Assembly (NCBI RefSeq): GCF_041468085.1
Contig: NZ_CP121017.1
Span: forward strand, 847,501-911,500
From: Tistrella mobilis
GTDB taxonomy: Bacteria > Pseudomonadota > Alphaproteobacteria > Tistrellales > Tistrellaceae
Direction: 5' to 3'
Length of the DNA stretch: 64,000 bases
Position 1 is the stretch's first letter. Each line of letters starts with the position of its first letter. The notes under the pieces were generated by a model that was given only the letters and a program-made list of their open reading frames with translations, was not told the origin of the DNA and did no database searches. Both the position numbers and the translations under genes were made by a program. Of the stretch, positions 25,411 to 33,316 are shown piece after piece.

Positions 25411-26433
25411 TCAGGCTCCGGTTCGGCTGCCGGCCGGATGGTGGATGGCGGATGGCGGGCACAGGCGGCGGGCGCAGGCGATGGCGGCCAGCAGCGGCGC
25501 CGGATCGGCGATGCCGCGGCCGGCGATGTCGAAGGCCGTGCCATGATCGGGGCTGGTGCGGATCAGGTCCAGCCCCAGCGTGACGTTCACCGCGGCATCC
25601 AGCCCGTCGAGCTTGGCCGGGATCATCGCCTGATCGTGATACTGGGCGACGACCACGTCGAACCGGCCGCGGCGGGCCTGGAGGAAGACGGTATCCGCCG
25701 GCCAGGGGCCCGAGGCATCGATGCCTTCGGCCCGGGCGGCCGCGATGGCCGGTGTCAGGATCCGGGCTTCGGCATCGCCGAACCGTCCGCCATCGCCCGC
25801 ATGGGGGTTGAGGGCGGCGACCGCCACCCGCGGGGCCGGAATGCCGAAGGCGCGTGCCCCCTGATCGGCGGCCCGGATGGCCGCGAGTTCGGTGTCGTGA
25901 TCCAGCACCGCCAACGCCTCGGCCAGGGCCATGTGCAGGGTTGCCGGCACCACCCGCAGATCCGGGCCGGCCAGCATCATCGCCGCAGGCCCCCGGCCGG
26001 CATGGGCCGCCAGCAATTCGGTATGGCCCGGCCAGGACAGCCCGGCCAGGGCCAGCGCCGCCTTGTTGATCGGTGCGGTGACGATCGCGGAACCGCGTCC
26101 CGCCTGTACCAGCCGCACCGCTGTCAGCACCGCATCCACCGCCGCCCGCGCCGCTGCGGCATCGATCCGGCCAAAGCCCGGAAGCGGATCGAGCCGGCCG
26201 CTTTCCACCAGCCTGATCACCCCTGCACCCGCCGTCTCCGCCAGAGGATCGGTGACGATATCGATCCGCATATCGGGCGCCACGAGCCCCATCGCCCGCG
26301 CCATCACCCCGGCATCGCCCACCACCACGACCGGCAGCGGCCGGGCGGCACCCGCCAGTGCCTTCACGATGATCTCGGGGCCGATGCCCGCCGGATCGCC
26401 CATGGTGACCAGGATCGGTGCCGTCTCTGCCAT
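25411..26433 (-). CDS. pdxA: 4-hydroxythreonine-4-phosphate dehydrogenase-family protein (PdxA/PdxA2)
   Basis: A 340-residue NAD-dependent dehydrogenase/decarboxylase. It has the family start VTMGDPAGIGPEIIVKAL, the metal-binding His residues (SWPGHTELLA and QYHDQAMIPAK) and the C-terminal TLGLDLIRTSPDHGTAFDIA. The PdxA family includes the vitamin B6 enzyme and paralogues (PdxA2, TphB-like) that act in catabolic routes; pairing with a TIM-barrel/cupin fusion and a LysR regulator, not with ksgA or surA, favours a catabolic paralogue. The start at 26433 has the family N-terminus (MAETAPILVTMG). Cotranscribed with the gene downstream. Confidence 0.87.
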   Translation of the reverse strand: MAETAPILVTMGDPAGIGPEIIVKALAGAARPLPVVVVGDAGVMARAMGLVAPDMRIDIVTDPLAETAGAGVIRLVESGRLDPLPGFGRIDAAAARAAVDAVLTAVRLVQAGRGSAIVTAPINKAALALAGLSWPGHTELLAAHAGRGPAAMMLAGPDLRVVPATLHMALAEALAVLDHDTELAAIRAADQGARAFGIPAPRVAVAALNPHAGDGGRFGDAEARILTPAIAAARAEGIDASGPWPADTVFLQARRGRFDVVVAQYHDQAMIPAKLDGLDAAVNVTLGLDLIRTSPDHGTAFDIAGRGIADPAPLLAAIACARRLCPPSAIHHPAGSRTGA

Positions 26434-26571
26434 CTCTCTCGCCCCTTCGCGCTGCTGCGGTGTCGGCCTCAGTCTAGCGGCGGGGCGGGCGGGGAAAAGC
26501 GATGGGTTCCGACCATAACTGGTGACAAAAGCTGACGGGTTTTGCTGTGGAAATGCGCTCGTCGGGCCTAA

Positions 26572-26586
26572 GCTTGCATCGCAAGC
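26572..26586. promoter_or_regulatory. Inverted repeat, likely LysR-type binding site
   Basis: GCTTGC-ATC-GCAAGC is a perfect 6-3-6 dyad between the divergent pdxA and LysR genes, 24 bases before the LysR start. It contains a T-N11-A core. Confidence 0.6.
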
Positions 26587-26609
26587 AACGGTGAGAAGCC
26601 CAGGCAAAA

Positions 26610-27521
26610 ATGAAACGATCCGAAATCCCCTCGCTCGACGATCTGCGCGCTTTCGAGGCGGTGGTGCGGCTGGGGGGTGTGCGCGCGGCGGCGGAAGAGC
26701 TGGTTCTCACCCATGGCGCGGTCAGCCGGCGGATCGGCAAGCTTGCCCGGGATCTGGGCGTGCGGCTGGTGGAGCCCCAGGGGCGCGGCATCCGGCCCAC
26801 GCCCGAAGGGGCGCTGCTGGCCGCGGCGGCGCGTGCGGCGCTTGATCAGGTTGCGGAGGCGCTGGGGCGGATCCGGGGCGCGGCGGAGGGGCCGGTGGTG
26901 CTGTCCTGCGAGCGTTCGATCGCCATGCGCTGGCTGATCCCGCGACTCGGCCGGTTCGAGGCGGATCACCCCGGGCTGCGTGTGCATCTGTCGGTCGGCG
27001 GCGGCCGGCCCGATCTTGCAACCGGCGGCGCAGGGCTGGCCTTGCGGCGTCTGGATTTCCCGGTCGAGCCGGGCTGGATCGTCGAGCCGGTGGTCGAAGA
27101 GGCGATGGGGCCGGTGGCGACGGTGGCACAGGCGGCCGCCTTCAGGGGCGGCGACTATGTGGCGCTGGGCTCCACCACCCGGCCGCGGGGCTGGGCCGAC
27201 TGGCTGGGCCTGCATCCGGCGGTGCCGCAGCCGCGCGAGATCCGGCTGTTCGATCATCACGTGCTGGCGGCCGAAAGCGCGCTTGCAGGCCTGGGGGTCG
27301 CGCTCTGCCCGCTGCTGGTGGTGGCGGACGATCTGGCGGCGGGACGGCTGGTGGCACCTGAAGGCTTCGCCGCCGACGGCTCCCGCTACGGATTGATCCG
27401 GCGCGGGGCGGGGGTGCCGTCGGCGGCTGTGGCCCGGCTCGGCCGCTGGCTCGTGGCCGAGCTGGACCGGACCGTCCGCGAGGCTCAGGCGGCGAGCAGC
27501 CCCGCCTCGGCGAACTCGTAA
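26610..27521 (+). CDS. LysR-family regulator, GcvA-like
   Basis: A 303-residue regulator. The helix-turn-helix is at the N-terminus (SLDDLRAFEAVVRLGGVRAA through LTHGAVSRRIGKLARDLGVR), the form seen in the GcvA/AmpR subgroup. The effector domain holds LSCERSIAMRWLIPRLGRFE and a C-terminal LGVALCPLLVV stretch. Divergent from the pdxA/TIM-cupin pair with a dyad in between, so it probably controls that pair. The 3' end overlaps sodB by 37 bases, tail to tail. Confidence 0.88.
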   Translation: MKRSEIPSLDDLRAFEAVVRLGGVRAAAEELVLTHGAVSRRIGKLARDLGVRLVEPQGRGIRPTPEGALLAAAARAALDQVAEALGRIRGAAEGPVVLSCERSIAMRWLIPRLGRFEADHPGLRVHLSVGGGRPDLATGGAGLALRRLDFPVEPGWIVEPVVEEAMGPVATVAQAAAFRGGDYVALGSTTRPRGWADWLGLHPAVPQPREIRLFDHHVLAAESALAGLGVALCPLLVVADDLAAGRLVAPEGFAADGSRYGLIRRGAGVPSAAVARLGRWLVAELDRTVREAQAASSPASANS

Positions 27522-28093
27522 TTCGCAAGATTGTCCAGGAAGTTGGTCACGTAGTCCGGGCGACGGTTACGGAAGTCCAGATAGTAGCTGTGCTCCCAGA
27601 CGTCGAGGCCGAGCAGGGTGCGGCCTTCTTCGGCCGAGAGCGGATTGGCGGCATTGGGGCTCTTCGAGACGCCGAGCTTTCCGTCGGGCTTCAGCACCAG
27701 CCAGGCCCAGCCCGAGCCGAACTGGCTGATGGCTGCGGCGCGGAAGGCTTCCTTGAAGGCGTCGAGGCTGCCGAAATCCTCGGCGATCTTCGCCCCCAGC
27801 CTGTCGGGCATGCGGCCACCGGCCGGGGCCAGGCTCTGCCAGAAGATGATGTGGTTCCAGTGCTGGCCGGCATTGTTGAACACGGGCGCCATGTCTGCGC
27901 GACCTGCCGAGAGGTGGATGATCTCTTCCAGCGACTTGCCCTGCAGACCTTCATCCTTGGCGACGAAGCCGTTGAGCGCGGTGATATAGGCCTGATGATG
28001 CTTGCCGTGATGGAGTTCCAGCGTCTCCTGGCTCATGCCACGGGCGGCGAGTGCCGTGGTGCTGTAGGGCAGGGAGGGAAGCTCGAAGGCCAT
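27485..28093 (-). CDS. sodB: Superoxide dismutase, Fe/Mn family
   Basis: A 202-residue cytosolic enzyme that converts superoxide to peroxide and oxygen. Metal ligands are visible: His28 in LELHHGKHHQAYI, a second His in AGQHWNHIIFW, and Asp/His in DVWEHSYYLDFRNRRPDYV. The start at 28093 gives the family N-terminus MAFELPSLPY. FGSGWAWLV and the spacing of these motifs resemble the iron-type enzymes, but metal use cannot be fixed by eye. A Fur-like operator and a perfect dyad precede it. The protein tail overlaps the LysR gene. Confidence 0.94.
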   Translation of the reverse strand: MAFELPSLPYSTTALAARGMSQETLELHHGKHHQAYITALNGFVAKDEGLQGKSLEEIIHLSAGRADMAPVFNNAGQHWNHIIFWQSLAPAGGRMPDRLGAKIAEDFGSLDAFKEAFRAAAISQFGSGWAWLVLKPDGKLGVSKSPNAANPLSAEEGRTLLGLDVWEHSYYLDFRNRRPDYVTNFLDNLANYEFAEAGLLAA

Positions 28094-28113
28094 GGGATCC
28101 GGTCCTTTTCCGT

Positions 28114-28142
28114 GTCGCAATTAAGATTGCGACTCATTATCA
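28114..28142 (-). promoter_or_regulatory. Fur-like box and dyad upstream of sodB
   Basis: A perfect dyad GTCGCAAT-TAAG-ATTGCGAC (28114-28133) overlaps TGCGACTCATTATCA (28128-28142), which matches the 7-1-7 Fur consensus at 11 of 14. The stretch TTGCGACTCATTATCAA is nearly the same as the reverse strand of the box ahead of the TonB receptor (TTGCGAATTATTTTCAA), so one regulator may read both. Confidence 0.62.
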
Positions 28143-28207
28143 ATATCAGGACGGATTGTCCGCGGCTCTCGGGAATATGTCAAGCGAGTGCTTGTGATAT
28201 CAGCGGG

Positions 28208-28804
28208 TCAGTCGGCCGTGCCCGGCGTGCCCTGGGGGCGGGTGTCGATCCGGCTGCGCAGCAGCTCCAGCATCTCGGTCTGGTGGCGGGCGATGTTTTC
28301 CAGATGTTCGATGCGCAGCTGATCGATCTTCTCGTGCAGCCGCATGATCTCAAGCTCGGCCTTGAGGTTGACTTCATAGTCATGGGTGGCGGCGATGCGG
28401 TCCTTCGTCGCCTGGCGGTTCTGGCTCATCATGATGATCGGCGCCTGGATCGCGGCAAGCATCGAGAGCATCAGGTTCAGGAAGATGAACGGGTAGGGAT
28501 CGAACGCCAGATGCCAGAGCTGAAGCAGGCCGGCATTGAGCACCATCCACGCAATCAGCACGCCGGTGAAGCCCAGGATGAAGCCCCAGGAGCCGCCGAT
28601 CGCGGCCACCCGGTCGGCCAGCCGCTCCCAGCGGCCGGATTGTTCATCGGCAAGATCAGAGACGTCGCGCGAAAGATGGGTGTGGCGCGCGATCCCGGCC
28701 AGCACCCGGCGCTCTTCGGGCTCCAGCGCATCCGGCGTGCTGCCGAAATGACGGTCGGCCAGTTCCGCGATATCGATCGACTTCAGGGGGTGAGGGGTCG
28801 TCAT
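28208..28804 (-). CDS. DUF1003 membrane protein
   Basis: A 198-residue protein of the DUF1003 family. The family core is intact: two membrane segments (WGFILGFTGVLIAWMVLNAG and YPFIFLNLMLSMLAAIQAPI) joined by a short loop with FDPYPFIFLN, then IMMSQNRQ. The cytoplasmic tail from ~135 is a coiled coil (LKAELEIMRLHEKIDQLRIE). Function of the family is unknown. It lies alone between sodB and tnaA on the minus strand. Confidence 0.9.
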   Translation of the reverse strand: MTTPHPLKSIDIAELADRHFGSTPDALEPEERRVLAGIARHTHLSRDVSDLADEQSGRWERLADRVAAIGGSWGFILGFTGVLIAWMVLNAGLLQLWHLAFDPYPFIFLNLMLSMLAAIQAPIIMMSQNRQATKDRIAATHDYEVNLKAELEIMRLHEKIDQLRIEHLENIARHQTEMLELLRSRIDTRPQGTPGTAD

Positions 28805-28935
28805 GGGGCAGCGTCTCCGGGGTCATGCACCGGCCGGCCTGTCTGTCGGGTCGGGGGCCGGTGCATGACGAGACTGCCGGGCGCCGCGGGCGCCGCCAAG
28901 CGGCAAAACCATGCCGCCGGCGGCAAGGCCGTGGG

Positions 28936-30387
28936 TCAGGCGCTGCGGCGCAGCGGCTGCGCGTCGTCCGGGGTCAGCCGGGCGGTGAAGTGACGCAGCA
29001 CCCTGGGCTCGTGCACGAAGCTGAGCCCGGTCAGGTCCGACGCCCGGTCCTTGACCCGGATCAGCGCCTCGGCGACATAGTCCATATGGTCGTTGGTATA
29101 GACCCGGCGCGGGATGGTGAGCCGCAGCAGTTCAAGCTTCGACGGCTTCTGCTGACCGGTTTCCGGATCACGACCGAGCAGCAGCGAGCCGATCTCCACC
29201 CCGCGCACACCGCCCTCGACATAAAGCGCATTGGCCAGCGCCTGTGCGGGGAAGCGCGCGGCCGGAATATGCGGCAGCATGCGGGCGGCATCCACGAAGA
29301 CCGCATGGCCGCCGGTCGGCGCCTGGATCGGCACGCCGCCTTCGATCAGCCGCTGGCCCAGATGGGCAACCTGGGCGATGCGATAGTCCAGGAAGGCCTC
29401 GTCCACCGCCTCGTCCAGCCCCACCGCAAGGGCGTCCATATCGCGTCCGGACATGCCGCCATAGGTGATGAAGCCTTCCATGGGCACGCACAATGCCTGG
29501 ACGCCGGCGAAGAGTTCCGCATCTTCGCGAACCGCACACAGCCCGCCCATATTGACCATCGGATCCTTCTTGGCCGACATGGTCAGCACATCGCCTTCGG
29601 CATAGATCGCCGCCACGATGTCGGTCAGGGCCGCATCGCGCCAGGCCGGGTCGCGACGCTTGATGAACCAGGCGTTTTCGGCGAAGCGGGCGCTGTCGAT
29701 CACCACCGGGATGCCATGGGCGCGGGCAAGGGCCGCCGCAGCGCGGATATTGTCCATCGCCACCGGCTGGCCGCCGGCGCTGTTGCAGGTGATGGTGACG
29801 ATCACGCCGGCGACGTTCTCAGGGCCGGCCGCGTCGATCTCCGCCGCCAGACGGTCGAGATCGAAATTGCCCTTCCAGTCGAAAGGCCGGCCGGTGTCAT
29901 AGGCGGCCGGCGTCAGCACATCGACCGCACGTCCGCCCGACAGTTCGACATGGGCGGCGGTGGTGTCGAAATGATGGTTGGACAGGAAGACCGGCCGCGC
30001 GGCGGGGTTGCCCGACCGGGCGCGGGCCCGGGCGATCAGCACCGGGAACAGGATCTGTTCGGCGCCGCGGCCCTGATGGGTCGGCACCACATGGCGATAG
30101 CCGAACAGCCGCTGCACCGCGGCTTCCAGGCGATAGAAACTGCGGCTGCCGGCATAGGCCTCGTCGCCGGTCATCATCGCGGCCCATTGGGCATCGCTCA
30201 TCGCGCCGGTGCCGCTGTCGGTCAGCAGGTCGATATAGACGTCTTCGGCACGCAGCAGGAAGAGGTTGTGGCCGGCTTCTTCCAGCGCGGCGATACGGTC
30301 TTCGCGGGTGGTCTGGCGGATGCGCTCGACCATCTTGATGCGGAAGGGTTCGGGAATGCGGGTCATCTGATCGCGATGTCCTGACAT
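28936..30387 (-). CDS. tnaA: Tryptophanase (tryptophan indole-lyase)
   Basis: A 483-residue PLP enzyme that splits tryptophan into indole, pyruvate and ammonia. The beta-eliminating lyase features are all present: [46 protein letters not shown]-like [25 protein letters not shown] and the PLP lysine in [21 protein letters not shown] (not SGKKD) favours tryptophanase over tyrosine phenol-lyase. A start at 30387 (MSGHRDQ) or 30366 (MTRIPEPF) is possible. A leader ORF with TnaC-like spacing lies 155 bases upstream, so tryptophan-dependent control is likely. Confidence 0.92.
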   Translation of the reverse strand: MSGHRDQMTRIPEPFRIKMVERIRQTTREDRIAALEEAGHNLFLLRAEDVYIDLLTDSGTGAMSDAQWAAMMTGDEAYAGSRSFYRLEAAVQRLFGYRHVVPTHQGRGAEQILFPVLIARARARSGNPAARPVFLSNHHFDTTAAHVELSGGRAVDVLTPAAYDTGRPFDWKGNFDLDRLAAEIDAAGPENVAGVIVTITCNSAGGQPVAMDNIRAAAALARAHGIPVVIDSARFAENAWFIKRRDPAWRDAALTDIVAAIYAEGDVLTMSAKKDPMVNMGGLCAVREDAELFAGVQALCVPMEGFITYGGMSGRDMDALAVGLDEAVDEAFLDYRIAQVAHLGQRLIEGGVPIQAPTGGHAVFVDAARMLPHIPAARFPAQALANALYVEGGVRGVEIGSLLLGRDPETGQQKPSKLELLRLTIPRRVYTNDHMDYVAEALIRVKDRASDLTGLSFVHEPRVLRHFTARLTPDDAQPLRRSA

Positions 30388-30530
30388 GCCGCCCGCCGCG
30401 GCATCACGCCGGATGCGGCGGGCGGTGGAGCACCCGCACGGCCGTGATACCCGGTTGCGGCTGCATCCGGTTCGGCCAGTGGGGCGTAAAGCTGTCGGAG
30501 AAGGGTGCGGCCCGGCCCGAAAACGGCCGG

Positions 30531-30554
30531 CCGCGGGCGCGATCAGGCCCGCGG
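30531..30554 (-). terminator. Hairpin overlapping the leader stop codon
   Basis: Arms CCGCGGGC (30531-30538) and GCCCGCGG (30547-30554) form a perfect 8-bp stem; its loop holds the leader ORF's TGA (30543-30545). On the minus strand the stem is followed shortly by CCGGCCGTTTTCGGG. It may be an attenuator or a pausing hairpin, but there is only a four-T run. Confidence 0.4.
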
Positions 30555-30698
30555 GAAATCATAGGCGAGGACGATGTCCTGATTGTACCAGGCCTTGGCG
30601 CGGTCCGCCCGGCGGGCCGCGCATGACGGCGCAGCCGCCCGCGAACCGTCACCGGTTCGACGGGAGCACCGTCTCCACGAAACCACCACCATCGGCAT
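30543..30698 (-). CDS. tnaC: TnaC-like regulatory leader peptide
   Basis: A 51-codon ORF upstream of tnaA on the same strand, starting at the ATG at 30698 (GGGAAGG ribosome site 5 bases before; an ATG at 30692 is also in frame). Its end reads [18 protein letters not shown]. coli TnaC ends KWFNIDNKIVDHRP, in which Trp12, Asp16 and Pro24 are needed for ribosome stalling by free tryptophan. Here the single matching Trp, the Asp at +4 and the Pro at +12 keep that spacing exactly, and Asn at +2 is also kept. Differences: two residues (Arg-Ala) follow the Pro before UGA, and the N-terminus is longer. By family knowledge it would let excess tryptophan switch on tnaA. The identification rests on spacing and position. 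Confidence 0.72.
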   Translation of the reverse strand: MPMVVVSWRRCSRRTGDGSRAAAPSCAARRADRAKAWYNQDIVLAYDFPRA

Positions 30699-31056
30699 GG
30701 CGACCTTCCCATCTGGGGGCACTGCTGTTGTAAAGGTGGCGACAGGACGCGATCGCTGTCAAGGGGCGGGACAGCGTGTCGGACCTTTGCAGCGCGGCCG
30801 CGATCTACAGCGGCCGCGCCCTCACGACGGCGGTGCTGCTTGCGCTGGTGGTGGCGGACATGGCCGGCGGGTGGCCGTCACCCGCGCCGATGCCGCGCCG
30901 GATCGGGCGGCCGCAACCGCGTGGCGCGGGGCTGACCCGGTGCCGTGTCATCGGTGCATTGCGCTGGTCGGGGCGGCAGTCCACCATACGGGGCAACGAC
31001 CGGACGGCCGGCGCATGGGGTGCCGGCGCGTGCCGGCACCGGAGGGACCGCAAGCC
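30699..31056. other. Region between the tnaC leader and the hydrolase gene
   Basis: GC-rich DNA that should hold the tna promoter (minus strand) and the hydrolase promoter (plus strand), but neither is clear. A plus-strand GTG frame at 30776-31060 (94 codons, one hydrophobic stretch ALTTAVLLALVVADMAGG) lacks a ribosome site and overlaps the next start, so I do not call it a gene. Confidence 0.45.
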
Positions 31057-31932
31057 ATGACCGCCGACGACACCGCCTTCACCTTGACCGCGCCCGACGG
31101 CCACGAGATCCGCGTCCGGGCCTGGCTGCCCGAGGGCACGCCCCGGGGCGTGGTGCAGCTTGCCCATGGCATGGGGGAGCATATCGGCCGCTATGACCGG
31201 CTTGCCCGCCGGCTGACCGCCGCCGGCCATGCGGTCTATGCCGCCAACCACCGCGGCCATGGTCCTGCGGCCGCCGAGGCCGGCACGCTCGGCGATTTCG
31301 GAGCCGGCGGCTTTGCGGCGCTGGTCGACGATCTGGCGGTGATCGCAGCCGAACTCGGCCGGCGCCATCCGGGGCTGAAGCGGGTTCTGGTCGGCCACAG
31401 CATGGGCTCGTTTGCCGCCCAGGCCTTCATGACCCGGCATCCGGGGGCCGTGGACGGTGTGGCCCTGTCGGGCACCACGGCGGTCGACATGCTGGGCCAG
31501 GCCGCCGCCTCGGGCAGCTTCCGGCTGGAAGACCTGAACCAGACCATCCCCGACGCCCGCACCCCCTTCGACTGGCTGAGCCGCGATCCGGCCGAAGTCG
31601 ATGCCTATATCGCCGATCCGCTTTGCGGCTTCACCGTGGCCGAGGCGTCGTTCGGCTCGATCTTCGAGGTCTGCGGCCCGATCTGGCAGCCCGAGGCGAC
31701 CGCGCGGCTGGTGCGCGACATGCCGCTGCTGCTCTTCATCGGCGATCGCGACCCCGTCGGCGGCGACATGGTCTGGTTCGACACCCTGGTCGGCCGCTAC
31801 CGCGCGGCGGGCCTGGCCGATGTCTCGGTCCATGTCTTCGGCGGCGCCCGTCACGAAACCCTGAACGAGACCAATCGTGCCGAGGTGATGACGGTGCTCG
31901 GCGCCTGGATCGACCGGGTCACCGCCGCCTGA
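31057..31932 (+). CDS. Alpha/beta hydrolase, monoacylglycerol-lipase-like
   Basis: A 291-residue serine hydrolase of the Hydrolase_4 family. Landmarks are the oxyanion region QLAHGMGEHIGRYDRLARRL, the nucleophile elbow VGHSMGS, an Asp in FIGDRDPVGGDMVWF and the His in GGARHETLNE. The start at 31057 has a GGAGGGACC ribosome site. Substrates are likely monoacylglycerols or lysophospholipids. It converges on dctD with only 4 bases between stop codons. Confidence 0.88.
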   Translation: MTADDTAFTLTAPDGHEIRVRAWLPEGTPRGVVQLAHGMGEHIGRYDRLARRLTAAGHAVYAANHRGHGPAAAEAGTLGDFGAGGFAALVDDLAVIAAELGRRHPGLKRVLVGHSMGSFAAQAFMTRHPGAVDGVALSGTTAVDMLGQAAASGSFRLEDLNQTIPDARTPFDWLSRDPAEVDAYIADPLCGFTVAEASFGSIFEVCGPIWQPEATARLVRDMPLLLFIGDRDPVGGDMVWFDTLVGRYRAAGLADVSVHVFGGARHETLNETNRAEVMTVLGAWIDRVTAA

Positions 31933-31936
31933 GCCG

Positions 31937-33316
31937 TCAACCCCTGCGGGTGCGACGGTAGTCGTTGGGGTCTATGCCGTGGCGCTGGAGCTTGTCGTAG
32001 AAGGTCTTGCGCGGCAGGCCCAGCGCCTGGATCACTGCCTTGACCTCGCCGTCATGCAGCGCCAGTGCGGCACGGATCGCCCCCGCCTCGAACCGGTCCA
32101 CCCGCCGGGGCAGGGGCAGATCCGGGTCGTCGCCCGGCCCGGCCGCGCCTGCGGCAGCGGGGGCTGTTGCCGCTGCGGTATCGGCGGCAAGTCCCAGGGC
32201 CACCCGTTCGGCGAAATGGGCCAGTTCCCGGACATTGCCCGGCCAGTCATGGGCGGCGAGGTGGTGGCGGACGGCATCGTCCACATCCGGCACCGGCCGG
32301 CCGAACCGTGTCGCGGCCCGGTCCAGGAAATGGGCGAACAGCAGAGGCACGTCGCCCCGTCGCTCCCGCAGCGGCGGGATGCGGATCGTCACCACATTCA
32401 GGCGGTAATAGAGGTCGTCGCGGAACCGCCCCTCCGCCGCTTCCTGCAGCAGGTCGACCTTGGTGGCGCCGATCACCCGAAGGTCGACCGGCCGTATCTC
32501 GTTGGTGCCCAGCGGCTCGACCGTGCGGGTCTCCAGCACCCGCAGCAGCTTGACCTGCAGGCCCTTGGGCATGCTCTCGATCTCGTCGAGGAACAGTGTG
32601 CCGCCATCGGCATGCTCGATCCGCCCCACCCGGCGGCGCTGGGCGCCGGTGAAGGCGCCGGGTTCATGGCCGAACAGCTCGCTCTCGATCACCGTCTCGG
32701 GCAGGGCACCGCAATTCAGTGCCACCAGCCGGGCGGCGCGTCGCCGGCTGCCGGCATGGAGTGCGCGGGCCACGACTTCCTTGCCCGACCCGGTTTCCCC
32801 CAGCACCAGCACGTCGACATCGGCGGCCGCGACCGCCTGTACGATCTCGCGCAGCCGCTCCATCTCGGGCGTGCGGCCGATCAGCCCCAGCGCTGCCTCG
32901 GCGTCCAGGGCGGCCTTCAGCCGGCGGTTCTCCATCACCAGCCGGCGCAGCCGTGTGGCCCGCGTCACCGCCTCCACCAGCGCCTCGGCCGGATAGGGTT
33001 TGGACAGGAAATCGTGGGCGCCGCGGCGCATCGCCTCCACCGCCATCGGAATGTCGCCATGGCCGGTCACGAAGATCACCGGCAGGTCGGGATCCTGCGC
33101 CCGCAGCCGGTCGAACAGGGCGAGCCCGTCGATGCCGGGCATGCGCATGTCGGTGACGATCACCCCCGGAAAATCGCGATCCACCAGCGCCAGGGCGGCG
33201 TCGGCCGAGGCGGCGGTCAGCACCTCGAACCCGGCCAGTTCCAGGGTCTGGGCATTGGCGATCCGGACGTCGTCCTCGTCGTCGACGAAGACGACCTGTG
33301 GCAGTTCGCGGCTCAT
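31937..33316 (-). CDS. dctD: C4-dicarboxylate response regulator DctD (sigma-54 activator)
   Basis: A 459-residue NtrC-type activator. Residues ~8-120 form the receiver with phospho-Asp in [11 protein letters not shown]. Residues ~145-370 are the AAA+ domain: Walker [15 protein letters not shown], the sigma-54 contact loop in [15 protein letters not shown], Walker [13 protein letters not shown] and the arginine-finger region. The C-terminal Fis-type helix-turn-helix is [20 protein letters not shown]. It starts inside the last codons of dctB (ATGA overlap at 33313-33316) and is expected to activate the sigma-54 promoter of dctA. Confidence 0.92.
   Translation of the reverse strand: MSRELPQVVFVDDEDDVRIANAQTLELAGFEVLTAASADAALALVDRDFPGVIVTDMRMPGIDGLALFDRLRAQDPDLPVIFVTGHGDIPMAVEAMRRGAHDFLSKPYPAEALVEAVTRATRLRRLVMENRRLKAALDAEAALGLIGRTPEMERLREIVQAVAAADVDVLVLGETGSGKEVVARALHAGSRRRAARLVALNCGALPETVIESELFGHEPGAFTGAQRRRVGRIEHADGGTLFLDEIESMPKGLQVKLLRVLETRTVEPLGTNEIRPVDLRVIGATKVDLLQEAAEGRFRDDLYYRLNVVTIRIPPLRERRGDVPLLFAHFLDRAATRFGRPVPDVDDAVRHHLAAHDWPGNVRELAHFAERVALGLAADTAAATAPAAAGAAGPGDDPDLPLPRRVDRFEAGAIRAALALHDGEVKAVIQALGLPRKTFYDKLQRHGIDPNDYRRTRRG

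Noticed and set aside
30776-31060. Small GTG-start ORF with one hydrophobic segment
   Set aside because: No ribosome site, overlaps the hydrolase start, and its tail is only Arg/Gly-rich GC noise.
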